Made by a program: the position numbers and the translations under genes | The notes under the pieces: model-generated | Databases searched by the model: none | Told to the model about the DNA's origin: nothing | What the model saw: only the letters and a program-made list of their open reading frames with translations | Source: HyVt-477 sp965224605 | GTDB lineage: Bacteria > Pseudomonadota > Gammaproteobacteria > Thiotrichales > Thiotrichaceae | Assembly: GCA_965224605.1 (NCBI GenBank) | Contig: CBDCZP010000005.1 | Span: 314,922-378,921, forward strand | Direction: 5' to 3' | Length of the DNA stretch: 64,000 nucleotides | Shown: positions 45,108 through 55,044 of the stretch, piece by piece | How the letters are laid out: each line of letters begins with the position of its first letter | How positions within the stretch are numbered: position 1 is the stretch's first letter

Positions 45108-47456
45108 ATGTCAATAAAACTCGAAGACTACGAAGAATTCCTTAAAGATGCGGCTCCTGAAATTAGGGACGTGTTAAACAGCACTTTTCAAGAAGCCTCA
45201 CGGGTTATGTCACCGACTGGCTTGCAAATCTATATGGATGGTGCAAAAAGTCTGTGTAACTTAGGTCGTGGCTCGGATGTGGTTATTTCTTACATTCAAG
45301 AAATGCCATTAGTCGCTAAAGAATGTGGTGAAGATGTTATCGGTGATTGTCTATCAGCCGCTTTAAAACTCTCATCCATGACCTCTGCCGAAGTGGTTTC
45401 TCTATTATTTGCAAGTATGCCAACAGCCGCTCGTAACTTGGGTGATGCTGAATTATTCCGTGGTTATCTCACCCTCATTCATCAATTAGCATCTACCGCT
45501 TCACGTGGAGTGCGTCCGATGTTGAATCATATTGATCAGTTGCTATCTAAACTCACATTAAGTGGTTTACGTCGCTGGGCAAACTTTGGTGCTCAAGCTT
45601 ATCGTCGTGATTTTAACAACCTAACTGCTTACTTTAATCTTGAGTCGGCGGATAGTCGCGCGATGTTAGCAAAAGAACGTCGCGGTATTCTGTTCGTAAA
45701 AACCCAGCGAAAGCTAAATTTTTATCTTCGTGCTTTATGGGGTCGTGATTTTTTCTTACGCCCGACAGGTGCTGATTTTGCTGATTTTCGTCCTTATATC
45801 GAACATCGTATATTTCACCTACCTGATGCGCTTGACGACTACGGTGACATCGCGGGGCTAGAAGTCTATCGTGCCACTGCCGCGCATATGGCATCACACA
45901 TGGTTTATTCAACTTCGCCTATCTCTGCTGAAGCCCTAAGCCCTGCTCAAATGTTTTTTATCGGTCTGGTTGAAGATGCTCGCATTGAGTTCAAAGCCGT
46001 GGCTGAATTTCCAGGGCTTAAAAAACTTTGGCGTCGAATGATGGAAGAAGCAGATCATGAGGACAATAAACCAGAACACCCATCTATGCCAGTTTTGGTA
46101 CATCTTTCACTCATGTTACTGGATGACTCGGTCACTTCTGATGATGCTGAGTTAAATGCATTCGCAAAGACCTTTCACGAGGAAATTGAAGAAAACCAAG
46201 ACAACAATAAATTCTGTTGGAACCTTGGTTTAGATATTTTCAATTTATTCTCAAAGCGAAAAGAAGTCCCTAGTTTACGTATCCTTGAGCGTATTGATAT
46301 TCCCTATCGTGACGATAATCGTTATGTGTGGGAATTTGAAGAATTCACTGGCGATGTAGAGTTCGACTACGTTCCCGCCAGCCAACAACAAGTCAGACGT
46401 GAAGTTAGCGCATTGATGATGGCGCACGAAGTGGATTGTGAACTGGCAGGTGATGATGCACAGGAAATTTGGACCAATAAAGACGTTATGCGTTTTTACG
46501 AAGATGATCTAACCGATGGTGCTAACAGCTTTAATGATGCCTGGGGTAAAGAGCCTGTGTCTGACCCTTTTCATTATCAAGAATGGGATTATCAGATTCA
46601 ACTGCATCGCCCTGATTGGGCAACGGTTTATGAACGTCGTCAACCACGTGGTCATGTCGAAGATATTCAAATGATTCTTGATGAATACAAACCTATTGCA
46701 CACCGCATCAAACAGATTATCGACATGCTTACTCCAGAAGGTGTACAACGCCAGCGTAATATGGAAGATGGCGACGAAGTTGATATTAACGCCGCAATAG
46801 ATGCCATGATTGCGATTCGTATGGGCGAACAACCCAATACCCGCATCACCATGCGCAACGTGTTAAAAACGCGTGATTTATCTGTAGTATTGTTACTCGA
46901 TTTATCTGAATCCACCAATGAACCCATGGGCGGCTCAGAAAAGACCGTATTACAACTGACGCGTGAAGCCTCTACCTTAGTGGCAACTGCCATCGAAGGT
47001 ATCGGTGATCCGTTTGCTATTCACGGCTTTGCCTCTGATGGTCGTCATGACGTGCAGTATTACCGCTTTAAAGACTTTAATCAGCATTTTGATGATGAGT
47101 CAAAGTCACGTTTGGCGGGGATGAAAGGTGGATTGTCAACCCGTATGGGAGCAGCTTTACGTCATGCGGGTTCTCATCTGTTAAAACAACAGGAACGACG
47201 TAAGTTGGTATTGCTCATAACCGATGGTGAACCTGCGGATATTGATGAGCGTGATCCACAGCATTTACGCCATGATACTAAAAAGGCGGTAGAAGAGCTT
47301 TATAGCACGGGTGTATTGACCTATTGTTTAACACTCGACCCGAACGCGGATGATTATGTGAAACGGATTTTTGGTGAGAATAACTACACCATCATCGACC
47401 ACGTTGATCGTTTACCAGAAAAGTTACCTACGTTGTTTGCCAGCTTGACGAAATAA
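45108..47456 (+). CDS. cbbO: RuBisCO activase adaptor CbbO (VWA domain)
   Basis: CbbO partners with CbbQ and docks it to RuBisCO. The 782 residues include a long helical N-terminal region and a C-terminal von Willebrand A domain whose metal site motif DLSESTN (DxSxS) starts at about residue 601, with LITDGEPADIDE further on. Length and order (cbbQ then cbbO) match characterised clusters. The start ATG is fixed on its upstream side by a stop codon in frame 10 bases before. Confidence 0.95.
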   Translation: MSIKLEDYEEFLKDAAPEIRDVLNSTFQEASRVMSPTGLQIYMDGAKSLCNLGRGSDVVISYIQEMPLVAKECGEDVIGDCLSAALKLSSMTSAEVVSLLFASMPTAARNLGDAELFRGYLTLIHQLASTASRGVRPMLNHIDQLLSKLTLSGLRRWANFGAQAYRRDFNNLTAYFNLESADSRAMLAKERRGILFVKTQRKLNFYLRALWGRDFFLRPTGADFADFRPYIEHRIFHLPDALDDYGDIAGLEVYRATAAHMASHMVYSTSPISAEALSPAQMFFIGLVEDARIEFKAVAEFPGLKKLWRRMMEEADHEDNKPEHPSMPVLVHLSLMLLDDSVTSDDAELNAFAKTFHEEIEENQDNNKFCWNLGLDIFNLFSKRKEVPSLRILERIDIPYRDDNRYVWEFEEFTGDVEFDYVPASQQQVRREVSALMMAHEVDCELAGDDAQEIWTNKDVMRFYEDDLTDGANSFNDAWGKEPVSDPFHYQEWDYQIQLHRPDWATVYERRQPRGHVEDIQMILDEYKPIAHRIKQIIDMLTPEGVQRQRNMEDGDEVDINAAIDAMIAIRMGEQPNTRITMRNVLKTRDLSVVLLLDLSESTNEPMGGSEKTVLQLTREASTLVATAIEGIGDPFAIHGFASDGRHDVQYYRFKDFNQHFDDESKSRLAGMKGGLSTRMGAALRHAGSHLLKQQERRKLVLLITDGEPADIDERDPQHLRHDTKKAVEELYSTGVLTYCLTLDPNADDYVKRIFGENNYTIIDHVDRLPEKLPTLFASLTK

Positions 47457-47574
47457 CTAAACAACAAGACGTAAACCTGTGTTGCGCGATAGCGAAACAC
47501 GGGAAATCGATACGTTATATAATCTCGTAACAAACAATCCCGTAATCTTGTGTAGCGGCTTTAACTTTTCTTGA

Positions 47575-48615
47575 TTATTCCTCATCCACTGAGAAAGGCA
47601 GCTCAAGCACGGTAACAGTAGCGCCCTTTGTGTTGGCAAGAAACAACGGCTTATCAGCCATAGCAATCTTTAATACAGCCAACACTTCAACATTGCCATC
47701 TGAATTCAACGCCGCGTTCAGCACCTTACCCGCTTCAGCTGTTTCTCCTTCCGCGACTATCAACTCACCGATATCGGGTACGGCATCCGTACCAATACCT
47801 AATCTATACACACGACGCTTGTTTTTCCCTAAATATTTTAAACGAGCCACGATCTCCTGCCCAGGAAAGCAACCTTTCTGAAAGTTAACGCCATCAATGA
47901 TTTGCAGATTCAACATCTGGGGAATCCATGCTTCCTGACTTGCATGAGTCACTACCGGCAACCCTGAGACAATATTCAGATACGACCAGACTTCTCCGTT
48001 TACCGGAGTTAGCTGATCACTCAGGCTTTGCCAAAGACGCGAAGCATCTTCAAACTCGCCAATGACTTCATAACGTGGCTCAACACCCGGGATTTTAATA
48101 AGACTCAAATCACCCATGACTCTTGCATCATAATCACCGGAGGGTAAATTACCGTCACAACATTGCTGCCATTTTTCCGGCGCACTAGAACCTGAGAATC
48201 CAAAATGGACAATGGAATCTGTCACATCTTCCAAGGTGACTTTAGAGCGCATCACATACATCTGTAAACGCTTCAATACATATTCCATCAAGTCAGCCGA
48301 CAAGGATAAGTAATAAGCATCCTGTCGCTTGTGGATAATGAAAGTAGCAATAGTTCGTCCCTTTGGATTACACCAGGCACTTAGTTGTGCCCGTGAATCA
48401 GTGACAAATTTGATGTCATTAGTTAACTGATTCTGTAAAAAATCAGCGGCATCTGCACCCTGCACTTTGATCATTCCACTCTGTGAAAGATCACAAATGA
48501 GATTATCTTCGGGAGATATTTTTCTTTCTTGATCAGAATTCCCAAAAGAGACCAACGTACCATCCTCAAATTCTGCTCCGCTATCAATCAGCAGTTGTTT
48601 CCATGGTTGTAGCAT
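47575..48615 (-). CDS. ygfZ: YgfZ/GcvT-family folate-binding protein
   Basis: YgfZ proteins bind tetrahydrofolate and help maintain iron-sulfur enzymes such as MiaB and RNase-like clusters. The 346 residues contain the fingerprint KGCFPGQEIVARLKYLGKNKRR, with the conserved cysteine, and the FLQNQLTNDI region. I start at the ATG 48615 (MLQPWKQLL) because a GGAG site lies ten bases upstream. A longer frame to 48681 has no such site and is hydrophobic by chance. Confidence 0.9.
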   Translation of the reverse strand: MLQPWKQLLIDSGAEFEDGTLVSFGNSDQERKISPEDNLICDLSQSGMIKVQGADAADFLQNQLTNDIKFVTDSRAQLSAWCNPKGRTIATFIIHKRQDAYYLSLSADLMEYVLKRLQMYVMRSKVTLEDVTDSIVHFGFSGSSAPEKWQQCCDGNLPSGDYDARVMGDLSLIKIPGVEPRYEVIGEFEDASRLWQSLSDQLTPVNGEVWSYLNIVSGLPVVTHASQEAWIPQMLNLQIIDGVNFQKGCFPGQEIVARLKYLGKNKRRVYRLGIGTDAVPDIGELIVAEGETAEAGKVLNAALNSDGNVEVLAVLKIAMADKPLFLANTKGATVTVLELPFSVDEE

Positions 48616-48971
48616 TACGATTATCTCCGAGGTTAAATAAATGACATATCCGATTATCCATCGGTCTAAACAATAGTGCAAAAAACACTATATTGAAAAT
48701 ATCACAAGACTGTACGAGACTAGTCAGTGTACTTTCCTAAAGGTTAAGAGGAAAACATCGTTATATGCTTGGAATGTATTAATTGTCTGAAAGTATTAGC
48801 ATGCTAGAGCTTGTGACTAATTTGCTATGTAAAATACTTTTGGGAAAATATTAATAGTTTACTTTGACTAAATAGTTAGAATACGAAGAAATACGCTACG
48901 AGATGAAACAGCCCAACAGGGAAGGGATGACCCAACCTGTTAGACTATTAATTTGGAATGGTTTTTAGAGT
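48616..48971. other. Intergenic gap, no gene recognised
   Basis: These 356 bp separate ygfZ from the parvulin gene on the same strand. An imperfect repeat AACAGG...CCTGTT at about 48914-48940 could be a weak terminator for the parvulin gene. Otherwise there is nothing I can support. Confidence 0.35.
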
Positions 48972-49808
48972 TTATTTTTTAGCTTTTTCTTTTTCATCTG
49001 CCGCAGCTTTAGGCTCCGGAAGGTTGATTTTTATATCCGCTGATTCCTTCAAAGAATCAATATAAGCAATCATTTTTTCCTGAACAAGTGCACGTTTTAG
49101 CTGTGGCTTCATAGCTTCCATATCCGGAAGCTTGGCAGCACGTTTATCTTCAAGCTTGATAACGTGATATCCAAAACTAGTCTTTACAGGCTCTTTGCTC
49201 ACATCGCCTTTCTTCAAGCTTTCTACCGCTTTAGCAAAAGGTGGCACCATGGTTTTTGATTTAAACCACCCCAAATCACCACCATTGGGTCCAGACGGCC
49301 CCGTAGATTTTTCTTTAGCTAGTTTTACAAAATCACCACCATCCGCTAATGCTTTGATAAGCTTCTTTGCTTCATCTTCAGTTTTCACCAAAATATGACG
49401 CGCCTTATATTCATCTGTTGACTGACCTTTCATAGCCTTGTCGTAAGCCGCTTTGATTTCATCATCGCTGACTTTCATGTTCTCACTTTTCTCGCGAGTC
49501 CAGGTGGTCAACAAAATCTTTTTGGCCGCTTCCTTGATCTGCTGCTTAACATCAGCACGTTCATTAAAACCATCTTTCTTGGCCTGTTGAAGCGCAAGCT
49601 CAGTGACTACCAAATCATCAAGAGCTGTGGCAGCATCAACTTTCGTAGGACGAGAACGGTTTACTACGCCAAGATAAGCATCCAGAGCTTCTTGATAAAT
49701 AGCCGAACCATTGACTGACGCTACCGCTTTTTCATCTTTAGCATAAACCAAAGAGGTGATGAGCGTACATCCCATTAAAACACTTAATATTTGCTTCTTT
49801 TTATTCAT
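48972..49808 (-). CDS. Periplasmic parvulin-type peptidyl-prolyl isomerase
   Basis: This 278-residue protein has a signal peptide (hydrophobic residues 8-22, cleavage near VYAKDE). A SurA-like helical N-terminal chaperone region follows, then a parvulin domain at about 135-235 with ARHILVKTEDEAKKL, GGDLGWFKSKTMVPPF and TSFGYHVIKLED. It assists folding of exported proteins. The C-terminal tail is lysine/glutamate-rich. At this length it resembles PpiC/PrsA-like single-domain forms rather than full SurA. Confidence 0.92.
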   Translation of the reverse strand: MNKKKQILSVLMGCTLITSLVYAKDEKAVASVNGSAIYQEALDAYLGVVNRSRPTKVDAATALDDLVVTELALQQAKKDGFNERADVKQQIKEAAKKILLTTWTREKSENMKVSDDEIKAAYDKAMKGQSTDEYKARHILVKTEDEAKKLIKALADGGDFVKLAKEKSTGPSGPNGGDLGWFKSKTMVPPFAKAVESLKKGDVSKEPVKTSFGYHVIKLEDKRAAKLPDMEAMKPQLKRALVQEKMIAYIDSLKESADIKINLPEPKAAADEKEKAKK

Positions 49809-49873
49809 TTTCTCTCTCTTCTTGTATGATTCAAATTTAATTACATCGTTTCAGTATTGTTTTAGTGTAGTAG

Positions 49874-50170
49874 CTAAAATACTTTTTTAAAGGGCTTAAC
49901 CACTACTTTTTTATAAACATTAGCGGTTATATAAGGATCATTATCCGCCCATTGTTGAGCCGCTTGTAAAGATTCAAATTCAGCAACAATCAAACTGCCT
50001 GTGAAACCGGCACTTCCAGGATCATCTGAATCATTCGCAGGATATGGCCCTGCCAATACTAACTTCCCCTCATCTCGTAGCACCTGCAAACGAGCGACAT
50101 GATCGGGTCGAGCTGCCAAACGCTTATCCAGACTATCATTCACATCTTCAGCCATAATAGCGTATAACAT
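49874..50170 (-). CDS. yciI: YciI-like protein
   Basis: This 98-residue protein of the YciI family has a ferredoxin-like fold. The N-terminal MLYAIMAEDV and the conserved HVARLQ and LVLAGPYPANDSD phrases carry the histidine/aspartate pair of the family's putative active site. Its reaction is unknown. It follows yciB by nine bases, the familiar yciB-yciI order. Confidence 0.9.
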   Translation of the reverse strand: MLYAIMAEDVNDSLDKRLAARPDHVARLQVLRDEGKLVLAGPYPANDSDDPGSAGFTGSLIVAEFESLQAAQQWADNDPYITANVYKKVVVKPFKKVF

Positions 50171-50179
50171 TAAACTTCC

Positions 50180-50830
50180 TTATTTTTGAGGCTCTCGGCT
50201 CTCATCCAGTCCATCAGTATCTGTAGCATATCTGCTGAGATAAACCGCCTGTGCAATCATAAAGGCAAACGTTAAACCAAAGATTCCAAATAATTTGAAA
50301 TTCACCCAGTTCTTCAGGTCTTCACCCGGAAAGTAAAAGGCTACTATAAGGTTTAATACGCCAATAAAGATAAAGAATACAGCCCACATAACAGTGACTG
50401 TCCTCCAAGTCTTCTTGGGTACACTAATGGCTTGGGACATCATGCGCTCTATTAGAGTTTTCTTACCGATGAATAAACTGCCGAAGATGACAACGGCAAA
50501 AAGCCAGTTGAAAATACTAACTTTCCACATCAGAAAAAGAGGGTTTTTGAAAGCAATTGTCATACTTCCAAACACCAGCAATACAGCCATCGAAATAAGA
50601 TGTATCTTTTCAAAACGTTTATACACCAACCAATGAAGAACATTTTGTACGACACTGGCAATCAACAAAACCAAGGTGGCAAAAATAAATGCATCCTTGG
50701 GATTACTTTGTAAAAGGTCAACATAAGGTATTTGGTTAACCGTTTGAATAAGCTCTGGCGGTACACTTCCAAATAATTTGTAAGCCGCAAAAAACAGCAC
50801 AACAGGAAGAAAATCAAACAGAAATTTCAT
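50180..50830 (-). CDS. yciB: Inner membrane-spanning protein YciB (IspZ)
   Basis: YciB is a five- to six-helix inner membrane protein linked to septation and envelope synthesis. The 216 residues begin MKFLFDFLPVVLFFAAYK and include FEKIHLISMAVLLVFGSMTIAFKNPLFLMWKVSIFNWLFA as separate helices, and NLIVAFYFPGEDLKNWVNFKLFG. The C-terminal tail is acidic. It is the first gene of the pair with yciI. Confidence 0.94.
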   Translation of the reverse strand: MKFLFDFLPVVLFFAAYKLFGSVPPELIQTVNQIPYVDLLQSNPKDAFIFATLVLLIASVVQNVLHWLVYKRFEKIHLISMAVLLVFGSMTIAFKNPLFLMWKVSIFNWLFAVVIFGSLFIGKKTLIERMMSQAISVPKKTWRTVTVMWAVFFIFIGVLNLIVAFYFPGEDLKNWVNFKLFGIFGLTFAFMIAQAVYLSRYATDTDGLDESREPQK

Positions 50831-51011
50831 AATCGTAACGTAGCTGAAACAGCAAAGCCTAAAAGCCAGCTACTTTACCAGAAAGGTCTGATATAAAATA
50901 CCCCGTTTTTATACTGGAAACTTTGAGCCTATTCCTGACATACACAGCACTTGTGATGTGCAATGAAAAGAATATTTCTAGAATATTGGCTGAGGCTTAA
51001 TCAGCAGAAAT

Positions 51012-51023
51012 TAACCTGTGTTA
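51012..51023. promoter_or_regulatory. Candidate regulator site TAAC-N4-GTTA upstream of fccA
   Basis: The 12-bp palindrome TAACCTGTGTTA lies in the 329-bp gap before fccA, 137 bp before its start. The same core occurs upstream of three further units in this region. The gap shows no other gene or RNA. Confidence 0.45.
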
Positions 51024-51159
51024 GTTTTATTCCAATAAAACCTAATTATAGTCTTGTTTATAGGGGAACAAGTCATTTCACCTGCTGATACCTCTTGTTA
51101 CTTGGATGAAGTCTTATTATTCAAGGAATCTCTAAAACCAAAACCACTAGGAGAGCACA

Positions 51160-51792
51160 ATGATGAACTTATTTTCCAGAGGGGCTATTTTTACATCCGG
51201 GCTGGTCTCAAGCTTGGCTATAGCCCTATCTTTAACGACCGCCATTGCCGCAGATAAAGAACAAAAACCTTTAATGATGGGTGCAAGTGCTAGCATGATT
51301 GGCAATACTTGCGCAGGTTGCCATGGTAGTGGCATTAGTGCCGGCCCTTCTATCCCCACATTGTCAGGCATGTCCTCTGCTTATTTGGTTGAAACCATGG
51401 AAGGCTATAAGAGCGGCGACATTCCCTCTACCATCATGGGGCGTCTTGCTAAAGGCTACACCACAGAAGAATTTGAACAAATGGGAGAGTTCTTTTCCAA
51501 GCAAACATTCACTGCTGCTGAACAAGAGTCTGATTCAGCCAAAGCCACAGAAGGCGCTAAATTACACGATAAGTACTGTGAAAAATGTCACACTGAAGGC
51601 GGAACCGTTGCGGATGACGATGCAGGTTTCCTCAAGGGACAATGGAAAGACTACCTCGCGGGTCAGATAATGGACTTCCAAAACAAAGACCGCAAAGCAC
51701 CCAAGAAAATGGCAAAGAAGCTGAAGAAGCTACACAAAAAGCACGGCCCTGCGGGAATTGAAGCATTAATCGAATATTACGGTAGTAAGTAA
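51160..51792 (+). CDS. fccA: Flavocytochrome c sulfide dehydrogenase, cytochrome subunit
   Basis: This is the dihaem c-type subunit that takes electrons from the flavin subunit during periplasmic sulfide oxidation. The 210 residues have a Sec signal (cleavage near TAIAAD) and two haem motifs, CAGCH around residue 48 and CEKCH around residue 146, on two cytochrome c4-like domains. The basic C-terminus KKMAKKLKKLHKKHG is unusually lysine-rich. The start ATG is preceded by AGGAGAG. fccB follows 22 bp later. Confidence 0.93.
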   Translation: MMNLFSRGAIFTSGLVSSLAIALSLTTAIAADKEQKPLMMGASASMIGNTCAGCHGSGISAGPSIPTLSGMSSAYLVETMEGYKSGDIPSTIMGRLAKGYTTEEFEQMGEFFSKQTFTAAEQESDSAKATEGAKLHDKYCEKCHTEGGTVADDDAGFLKGQWKDYLAGQIMDFQNKDRKAPKKMAKKLKKLHKKHGPAGIEALIEYYGSK

Positions 51793-51814
51793 TCAGAGAC
51801 TAAGGAGAAACACA

Positions 51815-53113
51815 ATGAGTACAAATACAAGTCGTAGAAATTTTATGAAAGGTCTTGGTGCGATTACTGCAACTGGAATTATCGGTGTGGGCGTACCCTC
51901 ACTGGCGTTTGGCGCATCTAAAAAAGTGGTTGTCGTAGGTGGTGGAACTGCTGGTGCAACAGCAGCAAGATACGTACATATGGCAGACCCTAGCATTGAA
52001 GTAACCCTTATTGAAGCTAACAAGGATTATTATACTTGCTACTTGAGTAACGAAGTATTAAGTGGCGATCGCACACTTGATTCCCTTAAGCATGGATATT
52101 CTGCTATTGAAAAAGAAGGCATCAAGGTTGTCTTTGATTATGTAACGGGTATTGATGCTAAAACCAAGAAAGTAACTACCAAAGGCGGCGCAAGCTTTGA
52201 CTATGATCGTTGTATCGTAGCACCGGGGATTTCCTTTAAATGGGATACCATTGAAGGCTATGACGCTGATGTTGCTAAAACAATCCCTCATGCATGGAAA
52301 GCAGGCGAACAGACGACAACATTCCGTAACCAATTAACGGCAATGAAAGATGGCGGCACTGTTATTATCGCGCCACCCCCTAACCCTTTCCGTTGTCCTC
52401 CTGGACCTCCTGAGCGCGTCAGCCAAATCTGTCATTACTTGAAAGCAGAGAAGCCTAAGTCAAAAGTGATTTATGTTGACTCTAAAAAGAAATTCTCAAA
52501 ATACGGCTTGTTTGTACAAGGTTGGGAGAAGTTCTACGGCTTCGGCACTGACAACTCTATGATTGAATACATCAAAGAAGATGGTGTTGTTAAAGTTGAC
52601 GCTGGAGCAATGAGTGTTACTACCGCTTCAGGCAAAACGATTAAAGGTGCTGTTATCAATGTCATACCTGCCCAAAAAGGCGGAAAGATCGGTGCCGATG
52701 CGGGTTTAGCCAACGATAAAGGCTGGTGTCCTGTTGATTTGGGTACTTTTGAATCGACTATCCATAAAGACATCCATGTTATTGGTGACGCAAGTATTGC
52801 TAAAGGCATGCCGAAATCTGGATATGCTGCTAACTCACAAGCGAAGGTTTGTGCCTCAGCAGTCGTCGCTATGTTAGCTGGCAAAGAGCCTGGCAGCCCG
52901 TCTTATGTTAATACGTGTTATTCCATTATTGCTAAAGACTGGGGCATCTCAGTAGCTGCGGTTTACCGTCTTGCAGAAGATCGTTCCAAGATCACTAAAG
53001 TTGCCGGTGGTTTAACACCCATGGATGCATCGGATGAAGCTCATAAACGTGAAGCTGCCAATGCCATTAGTTGGTTAAACAACATTACTGCTGATGTGTT
53101 TGGTGGTGGTTAG
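51815..53113 (+). CDS. fccB: Flavocytochrome c sulfide dehydrogenase, flavoprotein subunit
   Basis: This subunit oxidises sulfide to sulfur with a covalently bound FAD. The 432 residues have a twin-arginine-type signal (SRRNFMKG, cleavage near AFGA). They have the FAD loop VVVGGGTAGATAARY, a cysteine at 75 in YYTCYLSNEV matching the covalent FAD attachment site, and cysteines at 194 (FRCPPGPPERVS) and 368 (NTCYS) matching the redox disulfide. The C-terminal FCSD domain is complete. Export through Tat fits folding with FAD before export. Confidence 0.95.
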   Translation: MSTNTSRRNFMKGLGAITATGIIGVGVPSLAFGASKKVVVVGGGTAGATAARYVHMADPSIEVTLIEANKDYYTCYLSNEVLSGDRTLDSLKHGYSAIEKEGIKVVFDYVTGIDAKTKKVTTKGGASFDYDRCIVAPGISFKWDTIEGYDADVAKTIPHAWKAGEQTTTFRNQLTAMKDGGTVIIAPPPNPFRCPPGPPERVSQICHYLKAEKPKSKVIYVDSKKKFSKYGLFVQGWEKFYGFGTDNSMIEYIKEDGVVKVDAGAMSVTTASGKTIKGAVINVIPAQKGGKIGADAGLANDKGWCPVDLGTFESTIHKDIHVIGDASIAKGMPKSGYAANSQAKVCASAVVAMLAGKEPGSPSYVNTCYSIIAKDWGISVAAVYRLAEDRSKITKVAGGLTPMDASDEAHKREAANAISWLNNITADVFGGG

Positions 53114-53152
53114 TAGTACTAGTATCGAATAGATAGCAATATCTTAACGACT

Positions 53153-53183
53153 AAAAGGCTCTGATTTATCAGAGCCTTTTTTT
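53153..53183 (+). terminator. Rho-independent terminator after fccB
   Basis: The stem AAAAGGCTCTGA (53153-53164) and TCAGAGCCTTTT (53169-53180) has a four-base loop and ends in seven T. It isolates fccAB from the pentaheme cytochrome unit. Confidence 0.93.
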
Positions 53184-53338
53184 GATTCTGACTTTCAATA
53201 AAAAACTCATCATCATTCCCTTCACCCCCTCCATTCCCTCTCTTTCGACAACACGCTTTTTCAGAAATAAAAGAAACTGAGCAGGCCTTATATGTCTTTA
53301 ATATCAGTCAGATATAAATCACAAAACTTGATATAAGT

Positions 53339-53350
53339 TAACATAAGTTA
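53339..53350. promoter_or_regulatory. Candidate regulator site TAAC-N4-GTTA, distal of a pair
   Basis: TAACATAAGTTA matches the palindromic core. It lies 31 bp, about three helical turns, before a second copy at 53370 and 134 bp before the pentaheme cytochrome start. Confidence 0.35.
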
Positions 53351-53369
53351 AAGAATTGCCCTCTCTTTT

Positions 53370-53381
53370 TAACTAATGTTA
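53370..53381. promoter_or_regulatory. Candidate regulator site TAAC-N4-GTTA, proximal of a pair
   Basis: TAACTAATGTTA, followed by GTTTTC as in the fccA copy, lies 103 bp before the pentaheme cytochrome start. The intergenic stretch 53184-53472 contains no gene. Confidence 0.4.
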
Positions 53382-53472
53382 GTTTTCATAAACAGATCAA
53401 ATTATAGAGCTTCTCTCATTGATTACAGATTACTGCCAACAGGGATAAACTCGTGAATTAAAGGAGCGTGTA

Positions 53473-55017
53473 ATGGGAATAAAGTCAGCAATGATAATGG
53501 CAAGCGGACTGGTTCTTCTGCTTAGCCAAATAAGCACAACTAACGCAGATAACACACCTCCTCCTAGCAAAGCAGCTGAATCCACAAAACCAGAAAAAGC
53601 CAATGATGGTGACTTAAAATTCAAACCTTCTTATCTTTCAGTAAAAGGCCATCGAACATTAACCGTAGAAAATTGGACTGATCCTGAAGTCTGCGCACAA
53701 TGTCATCCTCGTCAATACGAAGGCTGGAAAGGCTCTATGCATTCAAACTCATTCAACGATCCTGTTTTTCAAGCCGAATGGGCATTAGCTGAAAAAGCAA
53801 CTGGCGGTAAAATGATGAACTATTGTGGTGCTTGTCATACGCCTATTGGTGTCGCGACGCAGACAATCAAGTTTGACCCTGAATCTAGTGACGGTGCCAA
53901 GCACGGTAAATTCACAGCACCTTCCATTGCCTCTAAAGGTGTTTCTTGTGATGTCTGCCATACCATATCAGGTTCAAACATTGCTAAAACGGCCGTTCTG
54001 GAACATGGCAATGGCTCATTTGTAATGGATCCAGGTTCTGTTAAAAGAGCAACACTAAAAGACCCTGAACCCGTCTCACCTTTCCATGCCACTGAATACT
54101 CTGAACACCACACCAGCTCTAAGTTTTGTGGCAACTGTCATAATATTTTTCATCCCGGTAATAATTTCCCGATTGAACGTACTTACGATGAATGGAAATA
54201 TTCAACCTATGCACAAAATAATGTGCAATGTATGGACTGCCACATGGTTCCTGTAGCAACAGCAATACGCGTTGCAGACGAAATGAAACCCGCTCACAAA
54301 CTTGAGAACTCACAAATAGGTGGTTTTGCCGGAATGGGAGGGCCTCTCCGTAAAGTGGTTCATGATCATGGCTTTGTAGGCGGCAATGCGGTAGTCACTG
54401 CGGTCTTAAATGGAGAAGGTAATGATTCTAAACACACTAAAGAAGCCGTAAAAAGACTACAGAGCGCAGCCTCATTAAAGCTGTCTATCTTCCCGCAAAA
54501 CGGGCAGCTACATAAATTAGTAGTAAGAGTGAACAATGATCGCGCCGGACACAACCTGCCAACCAGTTTAACTAACGTGCGCCAAATCTGGCTAGAAGTC
54601 GTTGTAACAGACGATCAAGGTCGTGAACTAATGCGCTCAGGCACATTAACCAAAGAAAATGGGCTACCTAAAGGCACTACTATTTTTAATGCAAATGCAG
54701 TGGATAAAGACGGTAAATTCACACAATTTCCATGGGAAGTAGCTCGCTTTACCGACACGAATACCATCCCTCCCAAAGGACACCGCGATTCAAATTACGC
54801 GTTTAATCTGGAGGATGGTAGTAAAGAAGTAAAAGTGTTGGCAAAACTTCATTACCGCTCTTTCTCTCAATATACCGCCGATAAGCTATTAGGTAAAAAT
54901 GCCGTTATCGTGCCGTCTGTTGAAATGGTTGTTCTAGATCAAAGCTTCCCCGTTGTTGATAAAAAAATCATCGACAACCTTTCTAAAGCCGCATCAGCCA
55001 ATCCATCAAATCATTAA
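53473..55017 (+). CDS. Exported pentaheme c-type cytochrome (c554-like)
   Basis: This 514-residue protein has a Sec signal (hydrophobic residues 8-20, cleavage near TTNADN) and five CxxCH motifs at about 74, 118, 159, 219 and 253, all in the N-terminal half. The spacing and the first motif (DPEVCAQCHPRQYEGWKGSMHS) resemble the cytochrome c554 group. The C-terminal half is beta-rich with VRVNNDRAGHNLPTSL and FRDSNYAFNL-like phrases found in other multiheme proteins. It is probably a periplasmic electron carrier or oxidoreductase. The substrate is unknown. A ribosome site AAGGAG precedes the ATG. Confidence 0.85.
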   Translation: MGIKSAMIMASGLVLLLSQISTTNADNTPPPSKAAESTKPEKANDGDLKFKPSYLSVKGHRTLTVENWTDPEVCAQCHPRQYEGWKGSMHSNSFNDPVFQAEWALAEKATGGKMMNYCGACHTPIGVATQTIKFDPESSDGAKHGKFTAPSIASKGVSCDVCHTISGSNIAKTAVLEHGNGSFVMDPGSVKRATLKDPEPVSPFHATEYSEHHTSSKFCGNCHNIFHPGNNFPIERTYDEWKYSTYAQNNVQCMDCHMVPVATAIRVADEMKPAHKLENSQIGGFAGMGGPLRKVVHDHGFVGGNAVVTAVLNGEGNDSKHTKEAVKRLQSAASLKLSIFPQNGQLHKLVVRVNNDRAGHNLPTSLTNVRQIWLEVVVTDDQGRELMRSGTLTKENGLPKGTTIFNANAVDKDGKFTQFPWEVARFTDTNTIPPKGHRDSNYAFNLEDGSKEVKVLAKLHYRSFSQYTADKLLGKNAVIVPSVEMVVLDQSFPVVDKKIIDNLSKAASANPSNH

Positions 55018-55044
55018 CTCAACCATTAAACTAAGGAGTACCAA

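Noticed and set aside
47457..47574. Possible second copy of the palindromic repeat after cbbO
   Set aside because: Only the CCTGTGTT/AACACGGG part resembles the element at 23477, and the outer arms do not match, so I list it only as a possible relative.
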